From Hyphomicrobiales bacterium (GTDB taxonomy: Bacteria; Pseudomonadota; Alphaproteobacteria; Rhizobiales; Rhizobiaceae): a stretch of 64,000 nucleotides of DNA. The notes beneath the pieces are model-generated. The model made no database searches, had not been told where the DNA came from, and saw nothing but the letters and a program-made list of their open reading frames with translations. Shown in pieces: positions 1 to 8,415 of the stretch. Both the position numbers and the translations under genes were made by a program. Position 1 is the first letter of the stretch; each line of letters begins with the position of its first letter. The stretch covers positions 62,001 to 126,000 of the forward strand of contig UEIJ01000024.1 of NCBI GenBank assembly GCA_900470195.1, given 5' to 3'.

Positions 1-106
1 CCAGCTTTCTCAAATGTGGAACATGGAGAAATTCGGCCGGACCGTCGGGAAAGAAGATGCCGTTCAGCTGGTCGACCATAAGGATGAGGATATTCGGCTT
101 TTTCAT
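1..106 (-). CDS. betC: choline-sulfatase BetC, N-terminal fragment
   Basis: Only the first 35 codons lie in the window; the rest runs off the left edge. The start reads MKKPNILILMVDQLNG followed by FFPDGPAEFLH, which is the characteristic opening of choline-sulfatases, where the first Asp of the MVDQ/MADQ segment binds the active-site metal. BetC hydrolyses choline-O-sulfate to choline and sulfate in the cytoplasm, feeding glycine betaine synthesis. The sulfatase Cys motif lies outside the window. It is downstream of choX on the same strand with an 80-bp spacer, so the two are probably cotranscribed. Confidence 0.82.
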   Translation of the reverse strand, partial: MKKPNILILMVDQLNGIFFPDGPAEFLHVPHLRKL

Positions 107-137
107 TGTGCGGAACCGTTGGCAGGTGTGGAAACGC

Positions 138-168
138 GAAAGGGCGGGCGCCGAACGCCCGCCTTGCA
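138..168 (-). terminator. intercistronic stem-loop between choX and betC
   Basis: Eight-base arms GGCGGGCG (143-150) and CGCCCGCC (156-163) pair perfectly around a 5-base loop. Read on the minus strand the stem is followed by only a short CTTT, so it is more likely a partial attenuator or mRNA-stabilising hairpin between choX and betC than a strong terminator. Confidence 0.5.
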
Positions 169-185
169 GGTCTTGCTTGTCAGGA

Positions 186-1130
186 TCAGAGGCCGAGGCT
201 TGCCTTGACGGCTTCGGCGCCCGGTTCGCCCTTGAAGGTGGTGACACCCGCAAGCCACTTGTCGATCTGCTCGGGATGCGCCTTCAGCCATTCCTTCGCC
301 GCTGCGGGGCCCTCCGCACCGCCGTCGAGAATCTTGCCCATCAGCTCGTTCTCGATGTCGACGGTGAAGACGAGGTTCTTGAAGAAGCTTGCCGCGTTCG
401 GGCACTGCGCGGCCCATCCGGTGCGGCCAAGCGTGTAGACTTCCGCGCCGCCGAAATTCGGGCCGAAATAGTCATCGCCGCCCGCCAGATATTCGATCTT
501 CAGCTTTGTGTTCATCGGGTGCGGCGCCCAGGCGAGGAACACGACCCAATCCTTGTCCTTGTTCTTGCGGTCCACCTGCGCGAGCATGGCCTGCTCGCTC
601 GATTCCACCAGCTTCCAGCCGTCGAGCTTGAATTTCTGGTCCTCGATGATCTTCTGGATATTCTGGTTGGCGGGCGCGCCCGGTTCGATGCCGTAGATTT
701 CCTTGCCGAACTTGTCGGCATGGGCGGCAAGGTCGGCGAAATCCTTCACGCCCTCGCTCGCCACATAATCCGGCACGGCAAGCGTGAACTTCGCCCCTTC
801 GAGGTTCTTCACGATGACTTCGGCAGCTTTCGCCTTGTCGAGATCGTCGCGGAATTTCTGCTGCGCGGGCATCCAGTTGCCGAGGAAAACGTCAAGATTG
901 CCGGTCTTGAGCGCTTCATAGCCGATCGGGACGGACATGGTCTTCACATCCGGCTTGTAGCCGAGACCTTCCAGCAAAACGCTGGCGATGGAGTTGGTGG
1001 AGGTAATGTCGGTCCAGCCCGGATCGGACAGGCGGATGGTTTCGCAGGCTGCCGGATCGGCTGCGGAAGCCGCTCCTGAGAGCCCCGTCAGTGCCGTGAA
1101 TGCCATTGCCGCAATCTTGAAAAAGCGCAT
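186..1130 (-). CDS. choX: choline ABC transporter substrate-binding protein ChoX
   Basis: A 314-residue periplasmic binding protein for choline. The chosen ATG (MRFFKIAAMAF) follows an AGAGGGG ribosome site and opens a signal peptide probably cleaved near ASA-ADP (about residue 23); an ATG nine codons earlier lacks a site. Trp39 (DPGWTD) and Trp86 (GNWMPAQ), with later Tyr and Trp residues, match the aromatic cage that ChoX-type proteins use for the trimethylammonium group. The permease and ATPase genes choW and choV are not in view. It sits upstream of betC and divergent from a LysR gene, a layout known for choline-sulfate use. Confidence 0.9.
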   Translation of the reverse strand: MRFFKIAAMAFTALTGLSGAASAADPAACETIRLSDPGWTDITSTNSIASVLLEGLGYKPDVKTMSVPIGYEALKTGNLDVFLGNWMPAQQKFRDDLDKAKAAEVIVKNLEGAKFTLAVPDYVASEGVKDFADLAAHADKFGKEIYGIEPGAPANQNIQKIIEDQKFKLDGWKLVESSEQAMLAQVDRKNKDKDWVVFLAWAPHPMNTKLKIEYLAGGDDYFGPNFGGAEVYTLGRTGWAAQCPNAASFFKNLVFTVDIENELMGKILDGGAEGPAAAKEWLKAHPEQIDKWLAGVTTFKGEPGAEAVKASLGL

Positions 1131-1248
1131 GTGATGACCCCTCTGATTAATTAACACCGATTATGTCTCGCATTCCTACTTTAAGAAAAACATCATTTAG
1201 GCTAAGGAGAAACCCATTCATTTTTTATCGAAGCTATAGAAGGTTTTT
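1131..1248. promoter_or_regulatory. divergent promoter region choX / LysR regulator
   Basis: A 118-bp AT-rich gap separates the divergent choX and LysR starts. It must hold both promoters and, as usual for LysR systems, the regulator binding site. A small symmetric element TTAGGCTAA lies at 1197-1205 and is the best visible operator candidate, but the support is weak. Confidence 0.5.
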
Positions 1249-2145
1249 ATGGTTTCTCCATCCTGGGACCTTGGCAGCCTTGGCGTTTTCGAAGCGGTGG
1301 GACGATTGGAAAATCTGACCCTTGCAGCGCGTGAACTCGGCATGACCCAACCGGCAGTAAGTTATCAGATAAAACGCATCGAGGAGCGTCTGGGCGTCGC
1401 GCTGTTCGCGCGGCGCGCCCGCGGCGTCGAGATATTGCCCGAAGGCCGCATTCTTTACGATGCGGTGCGCAGCGGTCTGGATGGAATCGATGAGGCGGTG
1501 CAGCAGATCAGACGTCGCCGGCGCGCGCCGGGATTGCGTATTGCGACCGACTACGGCTTCGCGACATTCTGGCTGATGCCGCGCGTCGCGCAGTTCCGTC
1601 CCAAGCACCCGGAGGTAGACGTGCGCATCATGGCGTCGTCTATGCTCCAGCCACTCGACCGGCGTGACGCGGATATTTCAATTCTCTTCGGCGGACGCGA
1701 GGACTTTCCAAAGGATGCTATCGCCTTCATCGGCGAAAAAGTCGTGCCGGTCTGCTCCCCGGCCTATCTTGCCGCGCATGGCCCGTTTGCGGGCGGAAAG
1801 CGGCTGGGTGCCGCCTCGCTGCTGCATCTCGACACCTTGCAGGGCGACCGCTGGTTCACCTGGCAGTCATGGCTCGATGCTATCGGGGAAGATATTGAAG
1901 ACGGCAATTACGGGTTGGTCTTCAACACCTATAATCTGGTGATCGAGGCAGCCATTGCCGATCAGGGCGTGGCGCTTGGCTGGGCCGGGCTGATCGATGG
2001 GGCCGTGGAGCGTGGACAGCTTGTCCACGCATGCGAGGTGTCGCAGACGAGCGACAAGAGCTACTGGCTGATCTTCAATCCGGACATTTCCGCCGGGGCG
2101 CGAGAGCTTGCGCTGGAACTGCTGCAGGCAAACGCCAAAAGCTGA
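1249..2145 (+). CDS. LysR-family regulator of choline-sulfate use
   Basis: A 298-residue LysR-type regulator. The winged helix-turn-helix spans about residues 8-66 (segment NLTLAARELGMTQPAVSYQI) and a periplasmic-binding-like effector domain covers about 90-295. It is divergent from choX-betC, matching the putative choline-sulfate-utilisation transcription factors that accompany betC and choX in Rhizobiales and pseudomonads. The ATG at 1249 has AGAAGG just upstream. The effector, choline or choline sulfate, is inferred from context only. Confidence 0.85.
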   Translation: MVSPSWDLGSLGVFEAVGRLENLTLAARELGMTQPAVSYQIKRIEERLGVALFARRARGVEILPEGRILYDAVRSGLDGIDEAVQQIRRRRRAPGLRIATDYGFATFWLMPRVAQFRPKHPEVDVRIMASSMLQPLDRRDADISILFGGREDFPKDAIAFIGEKVVPVCSPAYLAAHGPFAGGKRLGAASLLHLDTLQGDRWFTWQSWLDAIGEDIEDGNYGLVFNTYNLVIEAAIADQGVALGWAGLIDGAVERGQLVHACEVSQTSDKSYWLIFNPDISAGARELALELLQANAKS

Positions 2146-2261
2146 TATTGCAGGAAAGCGGTCGCGTTCCTACTTTTGCACATCATTCAATATCTCCCGC
2201 GCTTGTCAAAAGCGCGATGTTTTTTAAGAGGGTATCCGCATGATTACCTGGAAACGGATCG

Positions 2262-2804
2262 ATGAAACGAATTGAACTCCTGATCGAAAACATCATTCTG
2301 GCGTCGCGCTGGCTGCTGGTGGTCTTCTATCTCGGCCTTGCCATCGCGCTGGCAATCTATGCCGTATCCTTCGTGGGAAAACTGTTCGACTTTGCAACGA
2401 AAGTCACCGCGCTGAATGATACCGACACGATCCTGAAAGTTCTCGGGCTCATCGATGCGGCGCTGATCGCGAGCCTCGTGGTGATGGTCATCATTTCGGG
2501 CTATGAGAATTTCGTCAGCCGCTTCGATCAGGCAGGCGACGAGGTGCACTGGCTCGGCACCATTGATGCCGGTTCGCTCAAGATCAAGGTCGCGTCGACC
2601 ATCGTCGCGATTTCGTCGATCCATCTGCTGCAGATATTCCTCAACGCGACCAGCTATACGTCGGGCCAGTTGATGTGGTTCACCATCATCCATCTGGCCT
2701 TCGTGTTCTCGGCGCTGTTCCTCGCCTATATCGACAGGCTCACCGCCAAGGACAAGGGGGGAGCCAAGGGCAAGGGCAAGGGCAAGATCGAGCCCAATAT
2801 CTGA
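2262..2804 (+). CDS. YqhA/UPF0114 family inner-membrane protein
   Basis: A 180-residue protein with about four membrane segments (roughly residues 14-36, 57-80, 105-127 and 137-158) and the family landmarks ENIILASRWL at the N-terminus and GYENFVSRFD in the middle loop. Length and motifs fit UPF0114 (YqhA); the function is unknown. The C-terminal tail is a Lys/Gly repeat (KGGAKGKGKGK), probably cytoplasmic and basic. It stands alone and is followed by a strong terminator, so it is probably monocistronic. Confidence 0.85.
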   Translation: MKRIELLIENIILASRWLLVVFYLGLAIALAIYAVSFVGKLFDFATKVTALNDTDTILKVLGLIDAALIASLVVMVIISGYENFVSRFDQAGDEVHWLGTIDAGSLKIKVASTIVAISSIHLLQIFLNATSYTSGQLMWFTIIHLAFVFSALFLAYIDRLTAKDKGGAKGKGKGKIEPNI

Positions 2805-2827
2805 CGCGCCAAGATATAATCCGTCGA

Positions 2828-2856
2828 AAAGGTCCGGCTTTTGCCGGACTTTTTGT
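2828..2856 (+). terminator. rho-independent terminator after the YqhA gene
   Basis: GGTCCGGC (2831-2838) and GCCGGACT (2843-2850) form a stem with a TTTT loop followed by a run of T. This is a clear intrinsic terminator 25 bp after the stop codon. Confidence 0.88.
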
Positions 2857-3006
2857 TCGAGGGGCTAAATTCGGCAATTTTGATCGCAATCAATGAAATC
2901 CGGTCCTTGGGGGAGTTGACTGGGGATGACGGGGCAAATGCGTGTTCCATCTTGCTGGTGGGATGCACTGCATTGCCATTCACCAACCCTCAGGAAAGGA
3001 TGAATC

Positions 3007-3786
3007 ATGTCGGTAAACGGTAAGGTTGCTCTGGTCACAGGCGCAGCGCAGGGCATTGGGCGCGGCATCGCGTTGCGATTGGCCAGGGACGGTTTCGACA
3101 TTGCGCTGGTCGACCTGAAGGAAGACAAGCTGGATGCGGTCAAGAAGGAAGTCGAGGCGCTCGGTCGCAAGGCATCCACCTTTTCCGCCGATGTCAGCAA
3201 GCGCGATGACGTCTATGCCGCGATCGATCATGCCGAGAAGACGCTTGGCGGTTTCGACGTCATCGTCAACAATGCCGGCATTGCGCAGGTTCAGCCGATC
3301 GCCGATGTCAAGCCTGAAGAGGTCGAGCGAATTTTCCGCATCAATGTCGATGGCGTTCTGTGGGGCATTCAGGCGGCTGCCGCCAAGTTCAAGGCGCGCA
3401 AGCAGAAGGGCAAGATCATCAATGCGTCTTCCATCGCCGGTCATGACGGGTTTGCGATGCTGGGCGTCTATTCGGCGACGAAATTCGCGGTGCGTGCGCT
3501 GACACAGGCTGCCGCCAAGGAATATGCGAGTGCCGGGATCACGGTGAACGCCTATTGCCCCGGCATTGTCGGCACCGATATGTGGGTGGAGATCGACGAA
3601 CGCTTCTCGGAAATCACCGGTGCGCCGAAAGGCGAGACCTACAAGAAATATGTGGACGGGATCGCACTTGGCCGCGCCCAGACACCGGACGATGTTGCGG
3701 CTCTGGTATCCTTCCTGTCCAGTCCGGATTCCGACTATATCACCGGCCAGGCCATCCTGACGGACGGCGGCATCGTCTATCGCTGA
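3007..3786 (+). CDS. budC: acetoin (diacetyl) reductase / 2,3-butanediol dehydrogenase
   Basis: A 259-residue classical short-chain dehydrogenase. It has the cofactor motif TGAAQGIG (11-18), NNAG (88-91), catalytic Ser141/142, Tyr155 and Lys159 (YSATK). An acidic Asp36 after the second strand suggests NAD(H) rather than NADP(H). Overall sequence style, including PGIVGTDMW and the [15 protein letters not shown] segment, fits (S)-acetoin-forming diacetyl reductases/BudC, which interconvert diacetyl, acetoin and 2,3-butanediol. A good AGGAAAGG site precedes the ATG. It is flanked by terminators, so probably single-gene. The exact substrate is inferred. Confidence 0.82.
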   Translation: MSVNGKVALVTGAAQGIGRGIALRLARDGFDIALVDLKEDKLDAVKKEVEALGRKASTFSADVSKRDDVYAAIDHAEKTLGGFDVIVNNAGIAQVQPIADVKPEEVERIFRINVDGVLWGIQAAAAKFKARKQKGKIINASSIAGHDGFAMLGVYSATKFAVRALTQAAAKEYASAGITVNAYCPGIVGTDMWVEIDERFSEITGAPKGETYKKYVDGIALGRAQTPDDVAALVSFLSSPDSDYITGQAILTDGGIVYR

Positions 3787-3794
3787 TTGCCTTT

Positions 3795-3820
3795 GTCCCG
3801 CACATTTTCCCGTGCGGGAC
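3795..3820 (+). terminator. stem-loop terminator after budC
   Basis: GTCCCGCAC (3795-3803) and GTGCGGGAC (3812-3820) pair perfectly over nine bases around an 8-base loop, 9 bp after the budC stop. There is no strong T tract downstream, so efficiency is uncertain. Confidence 0.65.
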
Positions 3821-3883
3821 ATCCCACATTTACGCTGGTCAGCCCTGTGCTAGACTGTCCTTCTTTGAGAGGAAGGGCTGACC

Positions 3884-4771
3884 ATGACACGTCTGACGGC
3901 GAAGGATTTCCCGCAGGAACTTCTCGAACTCTACGACTTCTATGCGCATGGACGGATAACCAAACGCGAGTTTCTGGACCGGGCCGCAAAATTTGCGGTC
4001 GGGACCATGACGGCAACAGCCTTGCTGGCCTCGCTCAGTCCTGATTATGCGATGGCGCAACAGGTCGAATTCACCGATCCTGATATCCACCCCGAATACA
4101 TCACCTATCCGTCACCGGAAGGAAACGGCGATGTCCGCGCCTATCTGGTGCGACCGGCGAAGCTGCAAGGCAAGCTGCCCGCTGTGGTGGTGGTGCACGA
4201 AAATCGCGGCCTCAATCCCTATATCGAAGACGTCGCCCGCCGCGTAGCGAAGGCTGGTTTCATTGCGCTCGCGCCCGACGGCCTTACCTCGGTCGGCGGT
4301 TATCCCGGCAATGATGACAAGGGCCGCGAATTGCAGCAACAGGTCGACCCGACCAAGCTGATGAACGATTTCTTTGCGGCGGTCGATTTCATGATGAAGA
4401 GCGATCTGACCACCGGAAAAGTCGGCATTACCGGCTTCTGCTATGGCGGCGGTGTTGCGAATGCGGCAGCGGTTGCCTTTCCCGAACTGGCCGCCGCCGT
4501 GCCCTTCTATGGCAGGCAGGCCCCGGTGGATGAGGTGCCGCGTATCAAGGCGCCGCTGCTGTTGCACTATGCCGAACTCGACACGCGTATCAACGAGGGT
4601 TGGCCCGCTTATGAGGAAGCCTTGAAAAAGAACGGCAAGACCTACGAGGCTTATATCTATCCGGGCGTCAATCACGGTTTCCATAACGATTCCACGCCGC
4701 GTTATGATGAAGCGGCGGCGAAGCTCGCATGGGACCGGACCATTGAATGGTTCAAGCGCTATCTGGCCTGA
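3884..4771 (+). CDS. dienelactone hydrolase family protein (YghX-like)
   Basis: A 295-residue alpha/beta hydrolase. The catalytic triad is visible as Cys186 (GFCYGGG), Asp233 (ELDTRIN) and His264 (VNHGFH), the Cys-Asp-His arrangement of dienelactone hydrolases. A basic N-terminal region ([11 protein letters not shown]) followed by a hydrophobic Ala-rich stretch (about 36-58) resembles a degenerate export signal, although no twin-arginine pair is present. YghX-type homologues have the same N-terminal extension. The natural ester or lactone substrate is unknown. There is no catabolic neighbour, so a role in aromatic degradation is not supported here. Confidence 0.85.
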   Translation: MTRLTAKDFPQELLELYDFYAHGRITKREFLDRAAKFAVGTMTATALLASLSPDYAMAQQVEFTDPDIHPEYITYPSPEGNGDVRAYLVRPAKLQGKLPAVVVVHENRGLNPYIEDVARRVAKAGFIALAPDGLTSVGGYPGNDDKGRELQQQVDPTKLMNDFFAAVDFMMKSDLTTGKVGITGFCYGGGVANAAAVAFPELAAAVPFYGRQAPVDEVPRIKAPLLLHYAELDTRINEGWPAYEEALKKNGKTYEAYIYPGVNHGFHNDSTPRYDEAAAKLAWDRTIEWFKRYLA

Positions 4772-4776
4772 AGTTG

Positions 4777-4876
4777 GAGCATGTCTCCCGAAAGTGGAAA
4801 CCGGTTTCGGGATAAAGACATGTGTGGAAACAAACAGATAGAGCGCCGATCTCATGCAATCAGATCGAAATGCGCT
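4777..4876. repeat. palindromic intergenic repeat (CCGAAA...TTTCGG family)
   Basis: CATGTC and TCCCGAAA (4780-4793) are answered by TTTCGGGA (4805-4812) and GACATG (4817-4822), giving an interrupted stem. Related elements built on CCGAAA(A)GTG...GGTTTTCGG recur at 31784-31864, and similar ones are common in Rhizobiales genomes. It fills the gap between two convergent genes and may act as a terminator. Confidence 0.75.
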
Positions 4877-5821
4877 CTAGGCTTTGGTCTTTAGCGATTT
4901 GAAGGTGTGAACGCCTATCACGACGACAATGCCGATCATGATGGCCAGCACGGCTTGCAGGAAGGACGTGGCGATCCATTCGAAGGCGGCTGCAAAACGG
5001 GTGCCTTCGGTCGGCAGGTGCGAAACGATGGAATGGATGAAGGCTTCAACGCTGTGGATGCCAATGGAATCCAGTCCGTGAACGATGATGCTGCCGCCAA
5101 CCCAGAGCATGGCGACGGTGCCGACAGTGCTCAGAACCTTCAGGATGATGGGCATGCCCGCAACCAACCCCTTGCCGAGCTGCCTGCCGAAAGCCGTATG
5201 GCTGTTGCGCACAAGCGAAACGCCCATATCGTCAAGCTTCACGATGATGCCGACCACCCCATAGACGGCGAAGGTGATCAATATGCCAACGGCGGCGAGG
5301 ATGGCCGCTTGCATATAAATGCTTGAAGGCCCAAGCCCCGCCAGCGTCAGCGCCATGATTTCCGCCGACAGGATGAAGTCCGTGCGGATCGCGCCGCTGA
5401 CGGTCGTTTCCTCGATCTCTCCCGGTGTCGCGCCTTTGGTTTCCTCATGCGCCTCCTCCTTGTGCGGAATGAAGAATTCCACCAGCTTTTCCGTTCCTTC
5501 AAACGCCAGATAGACACCGCCGATCATCAACAGCGGCATGATGAAGGATGGTGCGAAATAGCCGAGGATGAGCGCCAGCGGCAGCAGGAAGATAAGCTTG
5601 TTGCGCAGCGACCCCTTGGTGATTTTCCAGATGACCGGCAACTCACGTTCCGGCTTCAGCCCCACGACATATTTCGGCGTAACAGCCGTATCGTCGATGA
5701 CGATGCCCGCCGCCTTGGCGCTGGCCTTTGCCGTCTGTCCTGCAACATCATCGAGCGAAGCTGCCGCCATCTTCGCAATGGCTGCGACATCATCGAGAAG
5801 TGCGAACAAGCCGGATGCCAT
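4877..5821 (-). CDS. DUF808 (YedI-like) inner-membrane protein
   Basis: A 314-residue membrane protein opening with MASGLFALLDDVAAIAKMAA and DDVAGQTAKA, the N-terminal signature of the DUF808/YedI family. Several hydrophobic segments follow at roughly residues 76-106, 150-195, 222-250 and 280-305. A charged loop rich in His and Glu (HKEEAHEETKG) lies near residues 118-130. Function is unknown. It diverges from the VOC dioxygenase gene across a region with a perfect palindrome, so the two directions may share an operator. Confidence 0.85.
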   Translation of the reverse strand: MASGLFALLDDVAAIAKMAAASLDDVAGQTAKASAKAAGIVIDDTAVTPKYVVGLKPERELPVIWKITKGSLRNKLIFLLPLALILGYFAPSFIMPLLMIGGVYLAFEGTEKLVEFFIPHKEEAHEETKGATPGEIEETTVSGAIRTDFILSAEIMALTLAGLGPSSIYMQAAILAAVGILITFAVYGVVGIIVKLDDMGVSLVRNSHTAFGRQLGKGLVAGMPIILKVLSTVGTVAMLWVGGSIIVHGLDSIGIHSVEAFIHSIVSHLPTEGTRFAAAFEWIATSFLQAVLAIMIGIVVVIGVHTFKSLKTKA

Positions 5822-5904
5822 GGGAAACCTTTCTGTGTTGGGTTAGCGGTAGCTAAACGTTCAAGGAGCGCTGCGTCCAGATGGAAATCACCGGTGCTCG
5901 CAAC

Positions 5905-5923
5905 TGTATCTGAAACAGATACA
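5905..5923. promoter_or_regulatory. perfect palindromic operator TGTATCTGAAACAGATACA
   Basis: Eight-base arms TGTATCTG and CAGATACA flank a 3-base AAA centre. It lies 82 bp from the DUF808 start and 77 bp from the dioxygenase start, where a repressor could control one or both genes. Arm length and symmetry suit a TetR- or MarR-type dimer. No regulator gene is adjacent, so the binding protein is unknown. Confidence 0.7.
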
Positions 5924-5999
5924 ATCTGTGTAGTATCGTCAATATTTCAAGTCCCATGGCGATGGTTATATTAGCGGAAACACAACAGGAGAGATCGCC

Positions 6000-6926
6000 G
6001 TGCTTAACCAGATCAAGGGCCTCCATCACGTCACCTCGCTTGCCGCCGATGCGCGCTCCAACAACCGGTTCTTCACCGATGTGCTTGGGCTGCGCCGCGT
6101 CAAGAAGACAGTCAATTTCGACGATCCGAGCGTTTACCATCTCTATTATGGCGATGAAGTCGGTACTCCCGGCACTGTCATGACCTATTTCCCGTTCCCC
6201 GGCATACCGCGCGGACGCGATGGCACCGGGGAGGTGGGGACGACCGTCTTTGCCGTGCCGCAGGGCTCGCTCGATTTCTGGAAGGACCGCTTCGCGCAAT
6301 CCGCCGTCAAGGTGGAATCCGAAGACGAGGCTTTCGGTGAAAAACGTATCCATTTCCGCGGGCCGGACGGCGACAGCTTTGCGCTGGTCGAAGTGAAGGA
6401 CGATCCGCGTGCGCCCTGGGCGCATGAAGGGATCGATGCCGATCATGCCATCCGTGGCTTTCATTCGGTCTCGATGCGGCTTCGCGATGAGGGCGCCACA
6501 GCCGAACTGCTGAAATATATGGGTTACCAGAAGTCCGATGCGAAAGACGGCATCAGCCGCTTCATCATGCCGGAGGGCAATGGCGCGGGCGTCATCGATC
6601 TGGAAACCCTGCCAGCAGTCGGCCGCAACCAGCAGGGCGCGGGTTCCGTGCATCACGTGGCGTTCGCGGTCGAAAATCGCGAGAAGCAGCTGGAAGTGCG
6701 CAAGGCGCTGATGGATACGGGCTATCACGTCACGCCGGTCATCGACCGCGATTACTTCTGGGCAATCTATTTCCGCACGCCGGGCGGTGTTTTGTTCGAG
6801 GTGGCAACCAACGAACCCGGCTTCGACCGCGACGAAGACACGGCCCATCTCGGTGAAGCATTGAAGCTGCCGACGCAGCATCAGCATCTGCGCAGCTATC
6901 TTGAAGAACATCTCGACAAGATCTGA
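6000..6926 (+). CDS. VOC-family ring-cleaving dioxygenase (MhqO/LinE-like)
   Basis: A 308-residue protein with two vicinal-oxygen-chelate modules. Metal ligands are probably His9 or His10 (GLHHVT), a His in SVHHVAF (about 220) and the Glu in VLFEVAT (about 268). Proteins of this kind (MhqO, LinE-like) cleave hydroquinone-type rings or take part in quinone detoxification. The start is GTG, preceded by CAGGAGAGAT. The next gene begins 20 bp downstream and encodes a MhqD-like hydrolase, a pairing that supports quinone or electrophile defence. The exact substrate is not shown. Confidence 0.82.
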   Translation: MLNQIKGLHHVTSLAADARSNNRFFTDVLGLRRVKKTVNFDDPSVYHLYYGDEVGTPGTVMTYFPFPGIPRGRDGTGEVGTTVFAVPQGSLDFWKDRFAQSAVKVESEDEAFGEKRIHFRGPDGDSFALVEVKDDPRAPWAHEGIDADHAIRGFHSVSMRLRDEGATAELLKYMGYQKSDAKDGISRFIMPEGNGAGVIDLETLPAVGRNQQGAGSVHHVAFAVENREKQLEVRKALMDTGYHVTPVIDRDYFWAIYFRTPGGVLFEVATNEPGFDRDEDTAHLGEALKLPTQHQHLRSYLEEHLDKI

Positions 6927-6946
6927 GGCGCAGGGAGGAAACGGAC

Positions 6947-7552
6947 ATGACCATACAAACCTATGAGCACCGGCTGAAGGCCGGTGCAAAGGGCGCTCCG
7001 CTCTTCATCGTGTTCCACGGTACGGGTGGCGATGAGAACCAGTTTTTCGGTCTGGCGGAACAGCTCTTGCCAGCTGCCACCATCGTGTCGCCGCGTGGTG
7101 ATGTGTCGGAATATGGCGCTGCGCGCTTCTTCCGCCGCACGGGAGAGGGCGTCTATGACATGGAAGACCTTGCCCGCGCCACCGACAAGATGGCCGGGTT
7201 CATTGCCGCCCTTATGGCTGAATACAAGCCGTCCGAAGTGATCGGGCTCGGCTATTCCAATGGCGCCAATATCATGGCGAACCTTTTGATCGAGAAAGGC
7301 AAGGTGTTCGACAAGGCAGCACTTCTGCATCCGCTGGTGCCGTTCAGGCCGAAGGACAATCCGGCGCTGGAAGGCGCGAAAGTTCTCATGACCGCCGGGC
7401 GGATGGACCCGATCTGTCCGCCAGACCTGACGGAAGCGCTGGCACATTATTTCGAGCGCCAGAAAGCCGATGTCGAACTTGTCTGGCATCCCGGCGGACA
7501 TGAATTGCGCCAGACGGAACTCACCGCCGTCCAGTCGCTTCTCGCATGCTGA
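6947..7552 (+). CDS. MhqD-like alpha/beta hydrolase (carboxylesterase)
   Basis: A 201-residue phospholipase/carboxylesterase-family hydrolase. Ser104 in GYSNGAN is the nucleophile, Asp154 (GRMDPIC) and His185 (GGHEL) complete the triad, and HGTGGDE (24-30) supplies the oxyanion loop. It follows the dioxygenase gene in one operon with a GGAGG site and ends at a strong terminator. The pairing resembles Bacillus mhqO/mhqD, induced by quinones. Function beyond esterase activity is inferred. Confidence 0.83.
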   Translation: MTIQTYEHRLKAGAKGAPLFIVFHGTGGDENQFFGLAEQLLPAATIVSPRGDVSEYGAARFFRRTGEGVYDMEDLARATDKMAGFIAALMAEYKPSEVIGLGYSNGANIMANLLIEKGKVFDKAALLHPLVPFRPKDNPALEGAKVLMTAGRMDPICPPDLTEALAHYFERQKADVELVWHPGGHELRQTELTAVQSLLAC

Positions 7553-7560
7553 CTTTAGTG

Positions 7561-7594
7561 CCGCCGTTCAGAAATGAACGGCGGTATTTTGTTT
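7561..7594 (+). terminator. rho-independent terminator after the mhqOD-like operon
   Basis: CCGCCGTTCA (7561-7570), a GAAA tetraloop and TGAACGGCGG (7575-7584) form a perfect 10-bp stem followed by TATTTTGTTT. Confidence 0.92.
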
Positions 7595-7612
7595 CGCTCC
7601 TCTTGCAAATTT

Positions 7613-7645
7613 CATTATACATTATATTTAATTATATATTGATTA
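7613..7645 (+). promoter_or_regulatory. AT-rich imperfect palindrome upstream of bigR
   Basis: The stretch centred on ATTATATTTAATTATATATT (7621-7640) is almost pure A/T with imperfect dyad symmetry and lies 10-35 bp before the bigR start, overlapping any -10 element. BigR-type repressors are known to bind AT-rich inverted repeats in their own promoters, so this is the likely operator. Confidence 0.65.
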
Positions 7646-7654
7646 TGAGGTAGT

Positions 7655-8008
7655 ATGATGGATGCGATTTCGGGTTCTGCGCCCGCTGATGAAAACAGGA
7701 TGACGCGGGCGGAGATGGAGGGGCGGGCGACCGAGGTTGCCGAACTTCTCAAGACGCTGTCGCATCCGGCGCGGCTTATGCTGGCCTGCACGCTTGCAGA
7801 ACGGGAATATTCGGTCGGAGAACTGGAGGAAACGCTCGGCATCCGTCAGCCGACGCTGTCGCAACAACTGGGCGTATTGCGGGAGGCGGGCGTAGTCGAA
7901 ACCCGCCGTGAAGCAAAGCAGATATTCTATCGGCTGACGGAAGCCAGGGCCGCACAGCTGATCGAGGCGCTCTACGGCATTTTCTGTGCACCGGAGGTCC
8001 GGTCATGA
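7655..8008 (+). CDS. bigR: ArsR-family persulfide-sensing repressor, BigR-like
   Basis: A 117-residue winged-helix ArsR protein. The recognition region is VGELEETLGIRQPTLSQQLGVLREAG (about 54-79). It has Cys45 (LMLACTLAE) and Cys111 (IFCAPE), matching the two redox cysteines of BigR/SqrR that form a disulfide or polysulfide link when exposed to persulfide; the metal-binding ELCVC motif of ArsR is absent. It overlaps the next gene by four bases (ATGA) and heads a three-gene operon with two YeeE/YedE permease halves, the typical BigR context. Confidence 0.87.
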   Translation: MMDAISGSAPADENRMTRAEMEGRATEVAELLKTLSHPARLMLACTLAEREYSVGELEETLGIRQPTLSQQLGVLREAGVVETRREAKQIFYRLTEARAAQLIEALYGIFCAPEVRS

Positions 8009-8415
8009 TCGCAACCTATCTGCAATCGCTGGCGGGCGGCATGCTGCTTGGCCTTTCCGCAGTCCTGCTGCTCGTGTTCAATGGGCGCATTGCGGGCATC
8101 AGCGGCATCGTCGGGCGGCTTCTGGGTGGCAAGCAGATTCCAGCCAATGCGGTCTTTGTCGTCGGTCTCGTTCTTGGGCCGATTATCTACGCTGCAATCT
8201 ATGGCTCCTTTCCTCCGGTCACGATGGCCATGTCATGGCCCGTCATCGTCGTGGCAGGGCTTCTGGTCGGTGTCGGAACCCGCATGGGTTCGGGCTGCAC
8301 CTCCGGCCATGGCATTCTCGGCATGGCACGGTTTTCCAAACGTTCGATAGCCGCCACACTCACTTTCCTCGTAACCGGCGTGTTGGTCGCCAGCATTTCG
8401 GGAGCACTCCTATGA
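8005..8415 (+). CDS. YeeE/YedE (DUF395) sulfur permease, first half
   Basis: A 136-residue membrane protein with four hydrophobic segments. It carries the family motif GTRMGSGCTSGHGI with Cys98, then LGMARFSKRS. In the full-length thiosulfate channel YeeE/TsuA, conserved cysteines in such loops pass the substrate, so this is half of a channel that works with the next protein. It is translationally coupled to bigR and to the second half through ATGA overlaps. Transport of thiosulfate or another reduced sulfur species is inferred from the family. Confidence 0.85.
   Translation: MIATYLQSLAGGMLLGLSAVLLLVFNGRIAGISGIVGRLLGGKQIPANAVFVVGLVLGPIIYAAIYGSFPPVTMAMSWPVIVVAGLLVGVGTRMGSGCTSGHGILGMARFSKRSIAATLTFLVTGVLVASISGALL

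Noticed and set aside
57-1079. 340-residue open frame opposite choX
   Set aside because: It is the reverse reading of choX, with an Arg/His-rich composition and no family resemblance.
7986-8411. Long open frame running into the second YeeE half
   Set aside because: Its 5' part lies in the wrong frame of the first permease gene; the real start is the ATG at 8412 overlapping the previous stop.
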